Of a stretch of DNA of 64,000 nucleotides, positions 10,619 through 18,867 are shown piece by piece. Both the position numbers and the translations under genes were made by a program. The notes beneath the pieces were generated by a model. The model saw only the letters and a program-made list of their open reading frames with translations. It was not told the origin of the DNA and made no database searches. The first letter of the stretch is position 1; every line of letters starts with the position of its first letter. The stretch is from Rhizobiaceae bacterium (lineage in GTDB: Bacteria; Pseudomonadota; Alphaproteobacteria; Rhizobiales; Rhizobiaceae): NCBI GenBank assembly GCA_905339215.1, contig CAJPFN010000001.1, forward strand, positions 1 through 64,000. Direction: 5' to 3'.

Positions 10619-12982
10619 CTACTCCCTTGTTTTCAGGACCCCTACCAGGTCGAGGCGGTCGACGCGCCGGCGAACGATCAGCGCCGAAGCCGCCGCGACC
10701 GCGACGACGACGAGGCTGGAGAAGGCGAATGTCGCCGTGTTGATGACGAACGGAATGCGGAACAGGTCGCTCTCGAACCCCTTCACCACGGACCAGGAGA
10801 AGAGGTAGCCGAGCACCCAGCCTAGCGGCTGCGCCAGAAACACCATGACGCCGAGTTCGGTGATGAGCACGCCGGACACCTCGCCGCGCGTGAAGCCGAA
10901 GACGCGCAGGCTGGCGAGCTCGCGCGCCCGTTCCGAGAGCTGAATGCGCGCCGAATTGTAGACGACGCCGAAGGTGATGATCACGGCGAGCGCCGTGTAG
11001 ACGGTCGTCATGATCGTGATGTTCTGTTCGATCGTCTCGCGGAAGCGCTGCCGCGAAGCGTCCTGCAAGGCGATCGAGGCCACCGCAGGCGTCACCTTGA
11101 CGGTGCGGTAGAGGTCGGGAAGGCGCAGCGGGTCGATGGAGACGCGGGCACCCGAGACGCGCGGGCCTTCTCCGAGCAGGCGGTCGAGCGCATCGGAGCG
11201 CATGTAGACGGCCAGACCGACGAAGCTCTGCACGATCGCCGTGACCGGCACGGTCACGACGCGGTGATCCTTCTGCAGCAGCTCCACCTCGACCTTGTCG
11301 CCGACGCGCAGGGAAAGCAGGGCGGCGACGCGCTCGGAGACGAGCAGACCGACCGCCGGCGGCTCGACTGGCCTGAGGCCCACGTCGAGGATACGGCCGA
11401 GATCGGCGGCGTCGGGCACTGCCGAGATCGCCAGCCGCCGCTCGCGGTGGCCGTTGCGCATGATCACGCCGGTCGTACGGAAAGGCTCCGCGCGCATGAT
11501 GCCCGGCAGACGCTCGACCGCGGCGATGGCGCGAGGCGACCGGTCCTGGCTGAACGTGATCGTGGCGTTCTGCCGCTCGACCTGGAAGTAGATCGTATCG
11601 ATCATGAAGTCGATGGAATCGAAGGAGAACAGCGCCGTCACCAGCAGCGCGACCGACAGGGAGGTGCCGAGCGTGGTTAGCAGCGTGCGCACCGGCCAGC
11701 GTACCAGGTGCCTCAGTGCCATGATCGTGAGCTGGGAAAGGAAGCGCAGGTAGGCCGCTCCCCCGGCGAAGAAGGTACGGTAGCGCGTCGGCGCCGGCGG
11801 CTGCATGGCGACCGCCGCCGGTAGGGCGACGACGCTCCAGATGGAGCGGGCTGCACCGGCCAGTGCCGCCACTGCCGTGACTCCGCCGGCGAGCACGTAG
11901 AGGTCGAGGCTCTGGCGGAAGATGAGAAAGGGGAAGGAGAAGAACTCGGCATAGAGCCGCGTCAGGCTGCGCCCCATCCAGTTGCCCGACAGCGCACCAA
12001 TGGCGAGGCCGATGACGACGACGAGCAGCGTCAGCTTGACGTAGTGCCAGGCGATCGCGGTCGGGCCGAAGCCGATCGCCTTGAGCAGCCCGATCACCTC
12101 GCGCTCCAGCGTGATCAGGCGCGACAGGATCATGTTGACCAGGAATGCGGCGACGAACAGGAACACCGGCGGGATGACCGCCGCCATGGCGCGCAGCTGG
12201 ATCAGCTCGTTGTCGAGGAAGGAGTGCGAAACCTGGTCGGTGCGGTCGTGCGCGCCCGAGCCACCGTAGGGTCGGAGGATGCGGTCGAGATCGTCGACGA
12301 TGGCGCGCAGGTTCGCGCCGCGCTGGGTCCTCAGCGCCACGTCGTTGAAGGCCCCGTCCATGTCGAACAGGCCGGAGAGTGCGGCGCCCGACATGAAGAA
12401 GACGCCGAAGCGGCGCTGGTCGGGCATCATGTCGCCGGGTCCGATCGAATAGACGTATTCAGGCGAAAGCACGATGCCGGTGACGGTGAGTTGCTGCTTG
12501 CGGCCGTTCATCAGGGCGACGAAGGTACTGCCCGGTTCCATGCGGTGCGCAAGGGCGAAGGGCTCGGTGACGGCGACCTCGCCGGTGCGGCCGGGCTGGG
12601 GCAGACGGCCCGTGCGCAGATACAAGCGGTTCACCGCCGGTTCGCCGCTGTCGGGTATGGAGACGGCCATGCCGGTGGCCGGTTCGACCATGCCCGGCAT
12701 GTCGAGAAGCACTGGCCGGACCACGCGAAGCTCGACGCCGCTGACGCCGGGAAGCCGGGCGATGCGCTCGCGCAGGTGCAGCGGCGCCCGCGTCGCCGAG
12801 GCGAAGACGTTGCCGAAACGGTAGCGCTCGTAGAAGGCGGCGCGCGTCTCCTCCAGCGAGCGGTAAGCGCCGATGGCGATGACGATGGTGGCGACGCCGC
12901 AGGCCATCACCAGGGCGATGGCCAGCACCTGCGCCCACATGCGCGCCAGGTCGCGGAGCAGCTTGCGGTCGAGCATCGACAT
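10619..12982 (-). CDS. FtsX/MacB-type ABC transporter permease
   Basis: The product (787 residues from the ATG at 12982) has the two-module layout of large FtsX permeases: TM1 LAIALVMACGVATIVIAIG near the start, a periplasmic region of about 200 residues, a TM trio around AAVIPPVFLFVAAFLVNMIL, a second cluster near WSVVALPAAVAMQPP, a second extracytoplasmic domain, and a C-terminal TM trio including VYTALAVIITFGVVYNSARI. It pairs with the ATPase at 12987-13694, whose stop lies 4 bases upstream. An in-frame start at 13030 would overlap the ATPase by 44 bases and is less likely. MacB-like and LolCE-like permeases export peptides, lipids or drugs. Confidence 0.88.
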   Translation of the reverse strand: MSMLDRKLLRDLARMWAQVLAIALVMACGVATIVIAIGAYRSLEETRAAFYERYRFGNVFASATRAPLHLRERIARLPGVSGVELRVVRPVLLDMPGMVEPATGMAVSIPDSGEPAVNRLYLRTGRLPQPGRTGEVAVTEPFALAHRMEPGSTFVALMNGRKQQLTVTGIVLSPEYVYSIGPGDMMPDQRRFGVFFMSGAALSGLFDMDGAFNDVALRTQRGANLRAIVDDLDRILRPYGGSGAHDRTDQVSHSFLDNELIQLRAMAAVIPPVFLFVAAFLVNMILSRLITLEREVIGLLKAIGFGPTAIAWHYVKLTLLVVVIGLAIGALSGNWMGRSLTRLYAEFFSFPFLIFRQSLDLYVLAGGVTAVAALAGAARSIWSVVALPAAVAMQPPAPTRYRTFFAGGAAYLRFLSQLTIMALRHLVRWPVRTLLTTLGTSLSVALLVTALFSFDSIDFMIDTIYFQVERQNATITFSQDRSPRAIAAVERLPGIMRAEPFRTTGVIMRNGHRERRLAISAVPDAADLGRILDVGLRPVEPPAVGLLVSERVAALLSLRVGDKVEVELLQKDHRVVTVPVTAIVQSFVGLAVYMRSDALDRLLGEGPRVSGARVSIDPLRLPDLYRTVKVTPAVASIALQDASRQRFRETIEQNITIMTTVYTALAVIITFGVVYNSARIQLSERARELASLRVFGFTRGEVSGVLITELGVMVFLAQPLGWVLGYLFSWSVVKGFESDLFRIPFVINTATFAFSSLVVVAVAAASALIVRRRVDRLDLVGVLKTRE

Positions 12983-12986
12983 GGCG

Positions 12987-13694
12987 CTACCAGACGACCT
13001 CCGACGCCTTGGCGCGACGCTCGTTGACATGGGCCTCGGCGATGCGCCCGTCGTGGAAGGAGAACACGCGGTGGGCGATCTGCCGGATCGCCGCGTTGTG
13101 GGTGATGAGGGCCATCGTCGTGCCGAGCTCGGTGTTGACCCTCGACAGCGCTTCGAGGACTAGGACGCCGGTCTTCGAATCCAGTGCGCCGGTCGGCTCG
13201 TCGCAGAGCATCACCTCCGGCCGCTTGACGATGGCGCGGGCGATGGCGACCCGCTGCTGCTCTCCGCCGGAAAGCTGCGCCGGGAAATGCGTCATGCGGT
13301 CCTTGAGTCCGACCATCTCCAGCGCCTCGCCAGGATTCATCGGGTTCCGCGAAATCTCGGTGACGAGCGAGACGTTCTCCCAGGCGGTGAGGCTGGGGAT
13401 CAGGTTGTAGAACTGGAATATGAAGCCGACATGGTCGCGGCGATAGCGCGTCAGCTGGTTCTCGGTGCAGGCGGTCAGGTCGGTGTCGCGGAAGCGGACC
13501 TTGCCGCTGCTCGCCTGGTCGAGGCCGCCCATGATGTTGAGCAGGGTCGACTTGCCGCTGCCCGACGGTCCGAGGAAGACCGCCATCTCGCCCTCGAAGA
13601 GTTCGAGGTCGATGCCGCGCAGGGCCCAGATCTCGACGTCCCCGGAGCGGTAGACCTTGGTCAGGGCTTCGGCCACAAAGATCGGCGCAGTCAT
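12987..13694 (-). CDS. ABC transporter ATP-binding protein, MacB/LolD type
   Basis: The ATPase of 235 residues has Walker [11 protein letters not shown]-loop [16 protein letters not shown], signature LSGGEQQR, Walker [13 protein letters not shown], and H-loop ITHN. The LDSKTG motif after Walker B is typical of the MacB/LolD/FtsE subgroup, which energises FtsX-type permeases without transporting solute through them. It is the first gene of the exporter operon with the permease and adaptor. An exact FNR-type palindrome at 13745-13758 lies 50 bases before the start, which suggests that the exporter is induced at low oxygen. Confidence 0.93.
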   Translation of the reverse strand: MTAPIFVAEALTKVYRSGDVEIWALRGIDLELFEGEMAVFLGPSGSGKSTLLNIMGGLDQASSGKVRFRDTDLTACTENQLTRYRRDHVGFIFQFYNLIPSLTAWENVSLVTEISRNPMNPGEALEMVGLKDRMTHFPAQLSGGEQQRVAIARAIVKRPEVMLCDEPTGALDSKTGVLVLEALSRVNTELGTTMALITHNAAIRQIAHRVFSFHDGRIAEAHVNERRAKASEVVW

Positions 13695-13744
13695 TCCGCT
13701 CTCCAGTGAAGGCGCCTGTCTATCCGAACGCGGGAGGACACACT

Positions 13745-13758
13745 TTGACAGGCGTCAA
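13745..13758. promoter_or_regulatory. FNR/FixK-type box TTGAC-AGGC-GTCAA upstream of ABC exporter
   Basis: Perfect palindromic arms in a TTGAY-N4-RTCAA arrangement, 50 bases from the ATPase start and inside the gap after the phosphoribosyltransferase stop at 13815. Confidence 0.75.
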
Positions 13759-13814
13759 GAAGCGCGGCAACCGGGGCGCCGTGGTGATGCCCGACCGTTC
13801 CTCGGATGGGTCGA

Positions 13815-14492
13815 TCACCCTTCCCGCCGCTTGGCCGTCAGCGCCGCCTTGCGCGCCAGATGCGCCGCCTTCATCAGTTCGACCACGTCGTCGTGCGAGA
13901 GCTCGGGAAAGTCGCGGTAGTGGAAGCTCAGCGCACGGAAGCGGCCCGGCCTGCTCAGACAGACGATGCGGTCGGCTTCCGGAACGAGTTCGTCGGCGAC
14001 CTCGGCGGGGGCGACCGGGACGGCGAGCACGATAGCGCCGGGCTCACGGCGCCGCAACGCGCGCAGTGCCATCTTGACGGTCGTACCGGTTGCGACGCCG
14101 TCGTCGACGAGAATGACGGTCTTGCCCCTGACCGAAAGTTGCCTGCGACGATTGGCGTAAGCGGCGCGGCCCTGGTCGGACTCCGGCCTGGCCTCCTTGA
14201 CGAGCAGGCGCAACGCGTCGTCGTCGAGGCCATACGCCTCGACGATCTCGCGATTGATGACGACGTCCGGCGGGGTGCCGTCGACGATCGTGGCGACGCA
14301 TAGTTCCGGATTGCCCGGCGCCGCGACCTTGCGCACCAGCAGCAGGTCGATCGGTGCCTCGAGTGCTCGGGCGATCTCCACCGCGACCGGAACCCCGCCG
14401 GGCGGCAGGGCGAGCACGACCGGATCCGGGAGATTCAGCCGTTGCAGTTCGGCCGCCAGTTCCTGGCCGGCATGGGTGCGGTCGTGGAACAT
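13815..14492 (-). CDS. Phosphoribosyltransferase-family protein
   Basis: The 225-residue protein has the PRPP-binding loop VILVDDGVATGTTVKMAL (residues about 125-142), the defining motif of type I phosphoribosyltransferases, and an N-terminal LALPPGGVPVAVEIA segment. Members of this subgroup occur widely beside universal stress and dormancy genes, and the base or other acceptor is not known. The gene lies 12 bases after the DUF2267 gene on the same strand, so the two are likely cotranscribed from the FNR-type site at 15014-15027. Confidence 0.85.
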   Translation of the reverse strand: MFHDRTHAGQELAAELQRLNLPDPVVLALPPGGVPVAVEIARALEAPIDLLLVRKVAAPGNPELCVATIVDGTPPDVVINREIVEAYGLDDDALRLLVKEARPESDQGRAAYANRRRQLSVRGKTVILVDDGVATGTTVKMALRALRRREPGAIVLAVPVAPAEVADELVPEADRIVCLSRPGRFRALSFHYRDFPELSHDDVVELMKAAHLARKAALTAKRREG

Positions 14493-14504
14493 CGCAGCCG
14501 GCGC

Positions 14505-14933
14505 TCAGTGTTCGGGCCAGAGCTTGCGCAACGACTTGCGCATCGAGGCGCGCACCTGGTCGATCTCGCCGCTGGACACGTGGCGGTCGAGAAGGCGGAA
14601 CACGGCCGCGATTGCGACCGCTGTGTCGTAGATCGGATCGTCGGCGAAGTCGGCATCGACGCGGGCGATGAAGTCCGCCTTGCTGCGCTCGGCGGGCGGC
14701 GCATCCGACGGCCCCCAGCCCTCGAAATAGACGCCGCGGACGAGGGTCGGCAGCTGGGCGGCTAGGTCGGCCATCTCGTCGGTCCGCAGCCAGTCGCGCA
14801 GCGTGTGAAGGACAGAGCGGAGCAGCCGATAGGCGCGCCGCTCGCTCCAGCCGAGGTCCGCGCAGAGCTCGTTGACCCATTGCTGCGCCTGTTCCGCCGC
14901 ATGGGCAAAGGAATGGACGGTGGTCGCGGTCAT
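14505..14933 (-). CDS. DUF2267 protein
   Basis: The product has 142 residues and starts MTATTVHSFAHAAEQAQQWV. The helical stretch LGWSERRAYRLLRSVLHTLRDWL and the following PTLVRGVYFEGWGPSD match the DUF2267 family, small soluble proteins with no established function that are often adjacent to stress genes. The ATG at 14933 has AGGAGG at good spacing; an in-frame extension to 15020 overlaps the FNR-type box and is rejected. It precedes the phosphoribosyltransferase gene in an operon. Confidence 0.82.
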   Translation of the reverse strand: MTATTVHSFAHAAEQAQQWVNELCADLGWSERRAYRLLRSVLHTLRDWLRTDEMADLAAQLPTLVRGVYFEGWGPSDAPPAERSKADFIARVDADFADDPIYDTAVAIAAVFRLLDRHVSSGEIDQVRASMRKSLRKLWPEH

Positions 14934-15013
14934 TCCAACCTCCTCTTCGTTGCGAAGAAACCATTGCAGACGCGATCGCTCGGACGCGCATTGCGCGGGA
15001 TCAACCGTGACGG

Positions 15014-15027
15014 TTGACACCCGTCAA
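15014..15027. promoter_or_regulatory. FNR/FixK-type box TTGAC-ACCC-GTCAA between divergent genes
   Basis: Perfect palindromic arms. It lies 80 bases from the DUF2267 start on the minus strand and 88 bases from the cation ATPase start on the plus strand, so it can serve both. Confidence 0.75.
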
Positions 15028-15115
15028 GGAAGTGGGGTCCACAGCTTCCTAAATAGGCGCGGGCGGGCCAGGTCCGCACTGCCGTCGAACCGGGACGTCG
15101 AAACCAGGACCGAAG

Positions 15116-17827
15116 ATGACGCCTGCCGGATTGCCAGAGACGACTGCTGCGCGGCCATCCGGAGTGGCCGCCGGCCTGTCGTCCGTCGAGGCGGCGACGC
15201 GGCTCGCCGCAATCGGGCCGAACGCGCTGCCGGACGTGCCCGGGCCAACGATCGTCGTCCTCTTTCTCAAGCAGTTTCTCAGCCCGCTGATCTATCTCCT
15301 GCTCGCCGCCACACTGGTCTCGGTGTTCCTCGGAGACCTGGAGGACGCGGCGTTCATCGCGGTGGTGCTGCTCATCAACGGCGTCATCGGCACGGCGCAG
15401 GAGTACTCGGCAAGCCGGGCGGCGGCGGCGCTGCGCGAGTTGCAGGCGCCGAAGGCCATGGTGGTTCGCGATGGCTCTGCCGTCGAGATCGACGCACGCG
15501 AGATCGTGCCGGGGGACCTCGTCGTGCTGGAGGCGGGCGCCCGCGTGCCGGCCGATCTCGTGCTGGTCGAGGCCCAGGACCTGCGCTGCGACGAATCCCT
15601 GCTCACCGGCGAATCGGTGCCCGTGGCGAAGCATGTCGCGCGGTCGGAGGCGCCGGAGATGCCGCGGACCTGCCGCGCCTTCGCCGGGACGTCGATAACG
15701 CGCGGCCGCGGCAGGGGTATCGTGGCAACGACGGGTGCATCGACGGAGATCGGCAGGATCGCCACCCAGATCGGCGCCGAGGCACCGGCGCGCCCGCCGC
15801 TGATCCTGAGGCTCGAACGCTTTGCGAGGCTGATCGCCGTGGCGGTCGGCGTCTCGGTGCTCTTTCTCTTCGCCGTCGGCCTGCTGCGCGAGATGACGCC
15901 GCGCGACCTTTTCCTGATGTCGGTGGGTCTGGCGGTCAGCGCCATCCCCGAGGGACTGCCCGTGGCGATCTCGATCGTGCTGGCGATCGGCATGCGGCGC
16001 ATGGCCGGCGTCAACGTCGTCGTGCGGCGGATGGCAGCGGTCGAGACCCTCGGCTCGTGCACCATGATCGCCACCGACAAGACGGGCACCCTGACGCTCA
16101 ACGAACTCACCGCGACGGAGATCCGCCTGCCCAACGGGACGGCGCTGTCGCTGCGGCCCGCTATCGGCGGCGACGGCGGCGGGGTCGACGGGCCGGACGG
16201 CGAAGACCGGCGGAATGAGGCGGCGCTCCTCCTGCGGGCCGCCGCGCTGCCCAACGAGGCCCGACTGGTGGCCGACGGCGACGGCTGGAAGGGCATCGGC
16301 GACACGGTCGACGTCGCACTGCTCGCCGCCGCGCGGCGCGGCGGCATCGTCCGCGAGGAGGTGCATGCCGAGCTGCCCGAGGTCGGGCGCATCCCCTACG
16401 AGCCGGACCGGCGCTACGCCGCCTCCTTCCACCAGGCCGAGACGGCAGTCCGCATCTTCGTCAAGGGCGCACCGGAAACGCTGATCGCCATGGCCGACCG
16501 CATGGACCGCGGCGGCGCGGCCGTTGCGATCAACCGCGCGGCGCTCATCGCGCAGAAGGACGAGATGGCGGCGCGCGGGCTGCGCGTGCTCGCCTTCGCC
16601 GAAGGCGAGATCGCCGGCGACACCAGCGGGGCCAACACTGCCGGGGGCTACGGACATCACCACCTCGTCGACCTGCTGTTCCTCGGGCTGGTCGGCATGG
16701 AGGACCCGGTGCGGCCGGAAGTGCCGGCGGCGATCGCCAGCTGCCGCGCAGCGGGCATCGGCGTAGTCATGATCACCGGCGACGACCCGAAGACCGCCTG
16801 CCGCATCGCCGAGGAGGCGGGCATTGCCTTTTCGCCGGAAGCCGTCGCCACCGGCGAGGATGTCGCCCGCGCCGAACGTGATGGCCGGGACGCGATCGAC
16901 GCTCTGGCGGCCAGGGCGTGCATCTACGCCCGCGTCGAGCCGGTGCAGAAGCTCGCCATTGTCCAGTCGCTGACGCGCAACGGCCATTTCGTCGCCGTTA
17001 CCGGCGACGGCGTCAACGACGCGCCGGCGCTGAAGCACGCCCATGTCGGCGTCGCGATGGGGCGCAAGGGCACCGACGTCGCCAAGGAGAGCGCGGCTAT
17101 CATCCTCACCGACGACAACTTCGCCTCGATCGTCAGCGGCATTCGCGAGGGGCGGGTGGCCTACAGCAACATCCGCAAGATCGTCTTCATGACGGCTTCC
17201 ACCGGTGCCGCGGAGGTGGCTCTGTTCCTGCTGGCGCTGCCCTTCGGTCTGCCCATGCCCCTCCTGCCGGTACAGCTGCTCTGGCTCAACCTGGTGACCA
17301 ATGGCATCCAGGACGTCGCGCTGGCGGCGGAAAAAGCGGAGGGCGACGAGCTCGCCTACCCGCCGCGCCGGCCGTCGGAGCCTATCTTCGACCGGCTGAT
17401 GATCGGCCGCGTGCTTTCGTCGACCCTGGTGATGGGTGGCGGCGGCTTCGCGCTGTTCTACTGGCTGCTCGGCGCCGGCTACACGGTCGACGCGGCGCGG
17501 AACATGCTTTTGCTCATGTTCGTGCTGTTCGAGAATTTCCAGACGTTCAACAGCCGCTCCGAACGGCATTCCGTATTCCGCCAGAGCCTGGCGGCAAATC
17601 CGCTGCTGGTCTTCGGCGTGATCGGCGCGCAGGCGCTGCACATCGCCGCCATGTACACGCCGTGGTTGTCCGACACGCTGTCGCTGGCGCCGGTCAGCCT
17701 GACCGAATGGAGCCTGCTGCTCCTAGCCGGCTCGGCCCTGCTGGTGACGATGGAAGTGCAGAAGTGGATCGGTCGGCGAAGGAACGCGGCCGGCCTGGCG
17801 AATGATCGGGTTCAGACGCCTCGGTAG
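15116..17827 (+). CDS. P2-type cation-transporting ATPase (Ca2+-ATPase-like)
   Basis: The membrane protein of 903 residues has the P-type ATPase order: actuator TGES (in LLTGESVPVAKH), TM4 motif AIPEGLPVAI, phosphorylation site DKTGTLT with D321, nucleotide-binding KGAPE, and hinge TGDGVNDAPALK. The PEGLP motif places it with P2 pumps (SERCA/PMCA-like) rather than heavy-metal P1B pumps, and there is no N-terminal CxxC domain. Ca2+ is the most likely substrate, but Na+, K+ or Mn2+ cannot be excluded. The C-terminus has the usual six transmembrane segments. The divergent FNR-type box at 15014-15027 suggests low-oxygen induction. Confidence 0.9.
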   Translation: MTPAGLPETTAARPSGVAAGLSSVEAATRLAAIGPNALPDVPGPTIVVLFLKQFLSPLIYLLLAATLVSVFLGDLEDAAFIAVVLLINGVIGTAQEYSASRAAAALRELQAPKAMVVRDGSAVEIDAREIVPGDLVVLEAGARVPADLVLVEAQDLRCDESLLTGESVPVAKHVARSEAPEMPRTCRAFAGTSITRGRGRGIVATTGASTEIGRIATQIGAEAPARPPLILRLERFARLIAVAVGVSVLFLFAVGLLREMTPRDLFLMSVGLAVSAIPEGLPVAISIVLAIGMRRMAGVNVVVRRMAAVETLGSCTMIATDKTGTLTLNELTATEIRLPNGTALSLRPAIGGDGGGVDGPDGEDRRNEAALLLRAAALPNEARLVADGDGWKGIGDTVDVALLAAARRGGIVREEVHAELPEVGRIPYEPDRRYAASFHQAETAVRIFVKGAPETLIAMADRMDRGGAAVAINRAALIAQKDEMAARGLRVLAFAEGEIAGDTSGANTAGGYGHHHLVDLLFLGLVGMEDPVRPEVPAAIASCRAAGIGVVMITGDDPKTACRIAEEAGIAFSPEAVATGEDVARAERDGRDAIDALAARACIYARVEPVQKLAIVQSLTRNGHFVAVTGDGVNDAPALKHAHVGVAMGRKGTDVAKESAAIILTDDNFASIVSGIREGRVAYSNIRKIVFMTASTGAAEVALFLLALPFGLPMPLLPVQLLWLNLVTNGIQDVALAAEKAEGDELAYPPRRPSEPIFDRLMIGRVLSSTLVMGGGGFALFYWLLGAGYTVDAARNMLLLMFVLFENFQTFNSRSERHSVFRQSLAANPLLVFGVIGAQALHIAAMYTPWLSDTLSLAPVSLTEWSLLLLAGSALLVTMEVQKWIGRRRNAAGLANDRVQTPR

Positions 17828-17842
17828 CGGGCCGCGGACGGT

Positions 17843-18667
17843 TTAGCCGACGAAGGCGCGCTCGACGACGAAATCGCCGGGGTTGCTCAGCGATCCCTCG
17901 CGGAAGCCGAAGCCCTCGACGATCGCCTTGACGTCCTTGGTGAACTCCAGAGAGCCGCAGATCATCACGCGGTCCGTCTTCGGATCGAGCGGAACGATGC
18001 CGAGATCCTGGAAGAGCTTGCCGTTCTCGATCAGCCGCGTGATGCGGCCCATGCGCGGCGAAATCTCGCGCGTCGTCGTCGCATAGTGGGTTAGCCGGCC
18101 TGCGGCGACCTCGCCGATCAGCGGATCGTTGGCCGCCTGGTCGAACAGTTCCTCTCCGTAGCGCAGCTCGGCGCTCTCGCGGCAGGTATGCGTCAGGTAG
18201 ACGTGGCCGAACTTCTCGTAGGTGTCGGGATCGCGCACCAGGCTGGCGAAGGGCGCGATGCCGGTGCCGGTGGAGAACATGAACAGGCGCTCGCCGGGGG
18301 TGAGCGCGTCGACGACGAGGGTCCCGGTCGACTTCTGCCGCATCAGGATCGTGTCGCCGGGCTGGATCTTCTCCAGCTCGGAGGTCAGCGGGCCGTCGGG
18401 TACCTTGATCGAGAAGAACTCGAGCTCGTCGTCCCAGGCCGGGCTGGCGATGGAATAGGCGCGGAACACCGGCTTCTCGGCGTTGGGCAGGCCGATCATG
18501 ACGAATTCGCCCGAGCGGAAGCGGAAGGATTGCGGACGGGTGATGCGGAAGGAGAACAGCCGGTCCGTGTAGTGCTGCACGGAGACCACGGTCTCGGCGT
18601 AGCAGTTGGCCGGGATCGGAAACCGGACGGGTTCGACCTCTTTCAGTACGGTAGCCGCGGTCTGCAT
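17843..18667 (-). CDS. fpr: Ferredoxin/flavodoxin-NADP+ reductase
   Basis: The product of 274 residues (start ATG 18667, MQTAATVLKEVEPVRFP) has the FAD-binding motif RAYSIASPAWDDELEFF, the NADP-binding region FMFSTGTGIAPFASLVRDPDTY, and the C-terminal MICGSLEFTKDVKAIVEGFGFREG, ending FVVERAFVG. This is the bacterial subclass I/II Fpr pattern, ending in V-x-x-AFVG. It exchanges electrons between NADPH and ferredoxin or flavodoxin and is often linked to oxidative stress. An ORF extension to 18784 runs through the divergent promoter and is not conserved. It converges with the cation ATPase gene. Confidence 0.92.
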   Translation of the reverse strand: MQTAATVLKEVEPVRFPIPANCYAETVVSVQHYTDRLFSFRITRPQSFRFRSGEFVMIGLPNAEKPVFRAYSIASPAWDDELEFFSIKVPDGPLTSELEKIQPGDTILMRQKSTGTLVVDALTPGERLFMFSTGTGIAPFASLVRDPDTYEKFGHVYLTHTCRESAELRYGEELFDQAANDPLIGEVAAGRLTHYATTTREISPRMGRITRLIENGKLFQDLGIVPLDPKTDRVMICGSLEFTKDVKAIVEGFGFREGSLSNPGDFVVERAFVG

Positions 18668-18773
18668 GGCGGTTGTGTCCTCTGCAACGATCAAGACCGG
18701 TCCCGCCGCTCGGATGGGTGCTTCTCGCGCGGCGGCCAAGGCTTCGTGCGTGGATGCTTGAGTCCGTGATTTA

Positions 18774-18785
18774 TTAGTATACAAA
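18774..18785. promoter_or_regulatory. GTATAC-centred operator upstream of hydantoinase operon
   Basis: TTAGTATACAAA is a near-perfect dyad (5 of 6 bases per arm) in the divergent region between fpr and hyuA. A related dyad (TGTATACA) lies before the GntR gene at 28938-28945, consistent with an FCD-type GntR operator. Confidence 0.45.
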
Positions 18786-18867
18786 TGAATATGTGGTCAA
18801 TGTCGGACCGGGAAACACCATTCCAAACAACGATGTGACGTTAGGTCGCGGATATCGGGAAATGCGC

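Noticed and set aside
8341-10743. Plus-strand frame of 800 codons overlapping phaC and the adaptor gene
   Set aside because: It crosses the convergent ends of two recognised genes in another frame and has no motifs.
14930-17641. Minus-strand frame of 903 codons opposite the cation ATPase gene
   Set aside because: Shadow of the ATPase gene; composition is antisense-like and no family is recognisable.
13695-18867. Riboswitch or small RNA leader before the cation ATPase or fpr
   Set aside because: I found no conserved riboswitch core or strong hairpin with a terminator; the only clear signals are protein-binding dyads.
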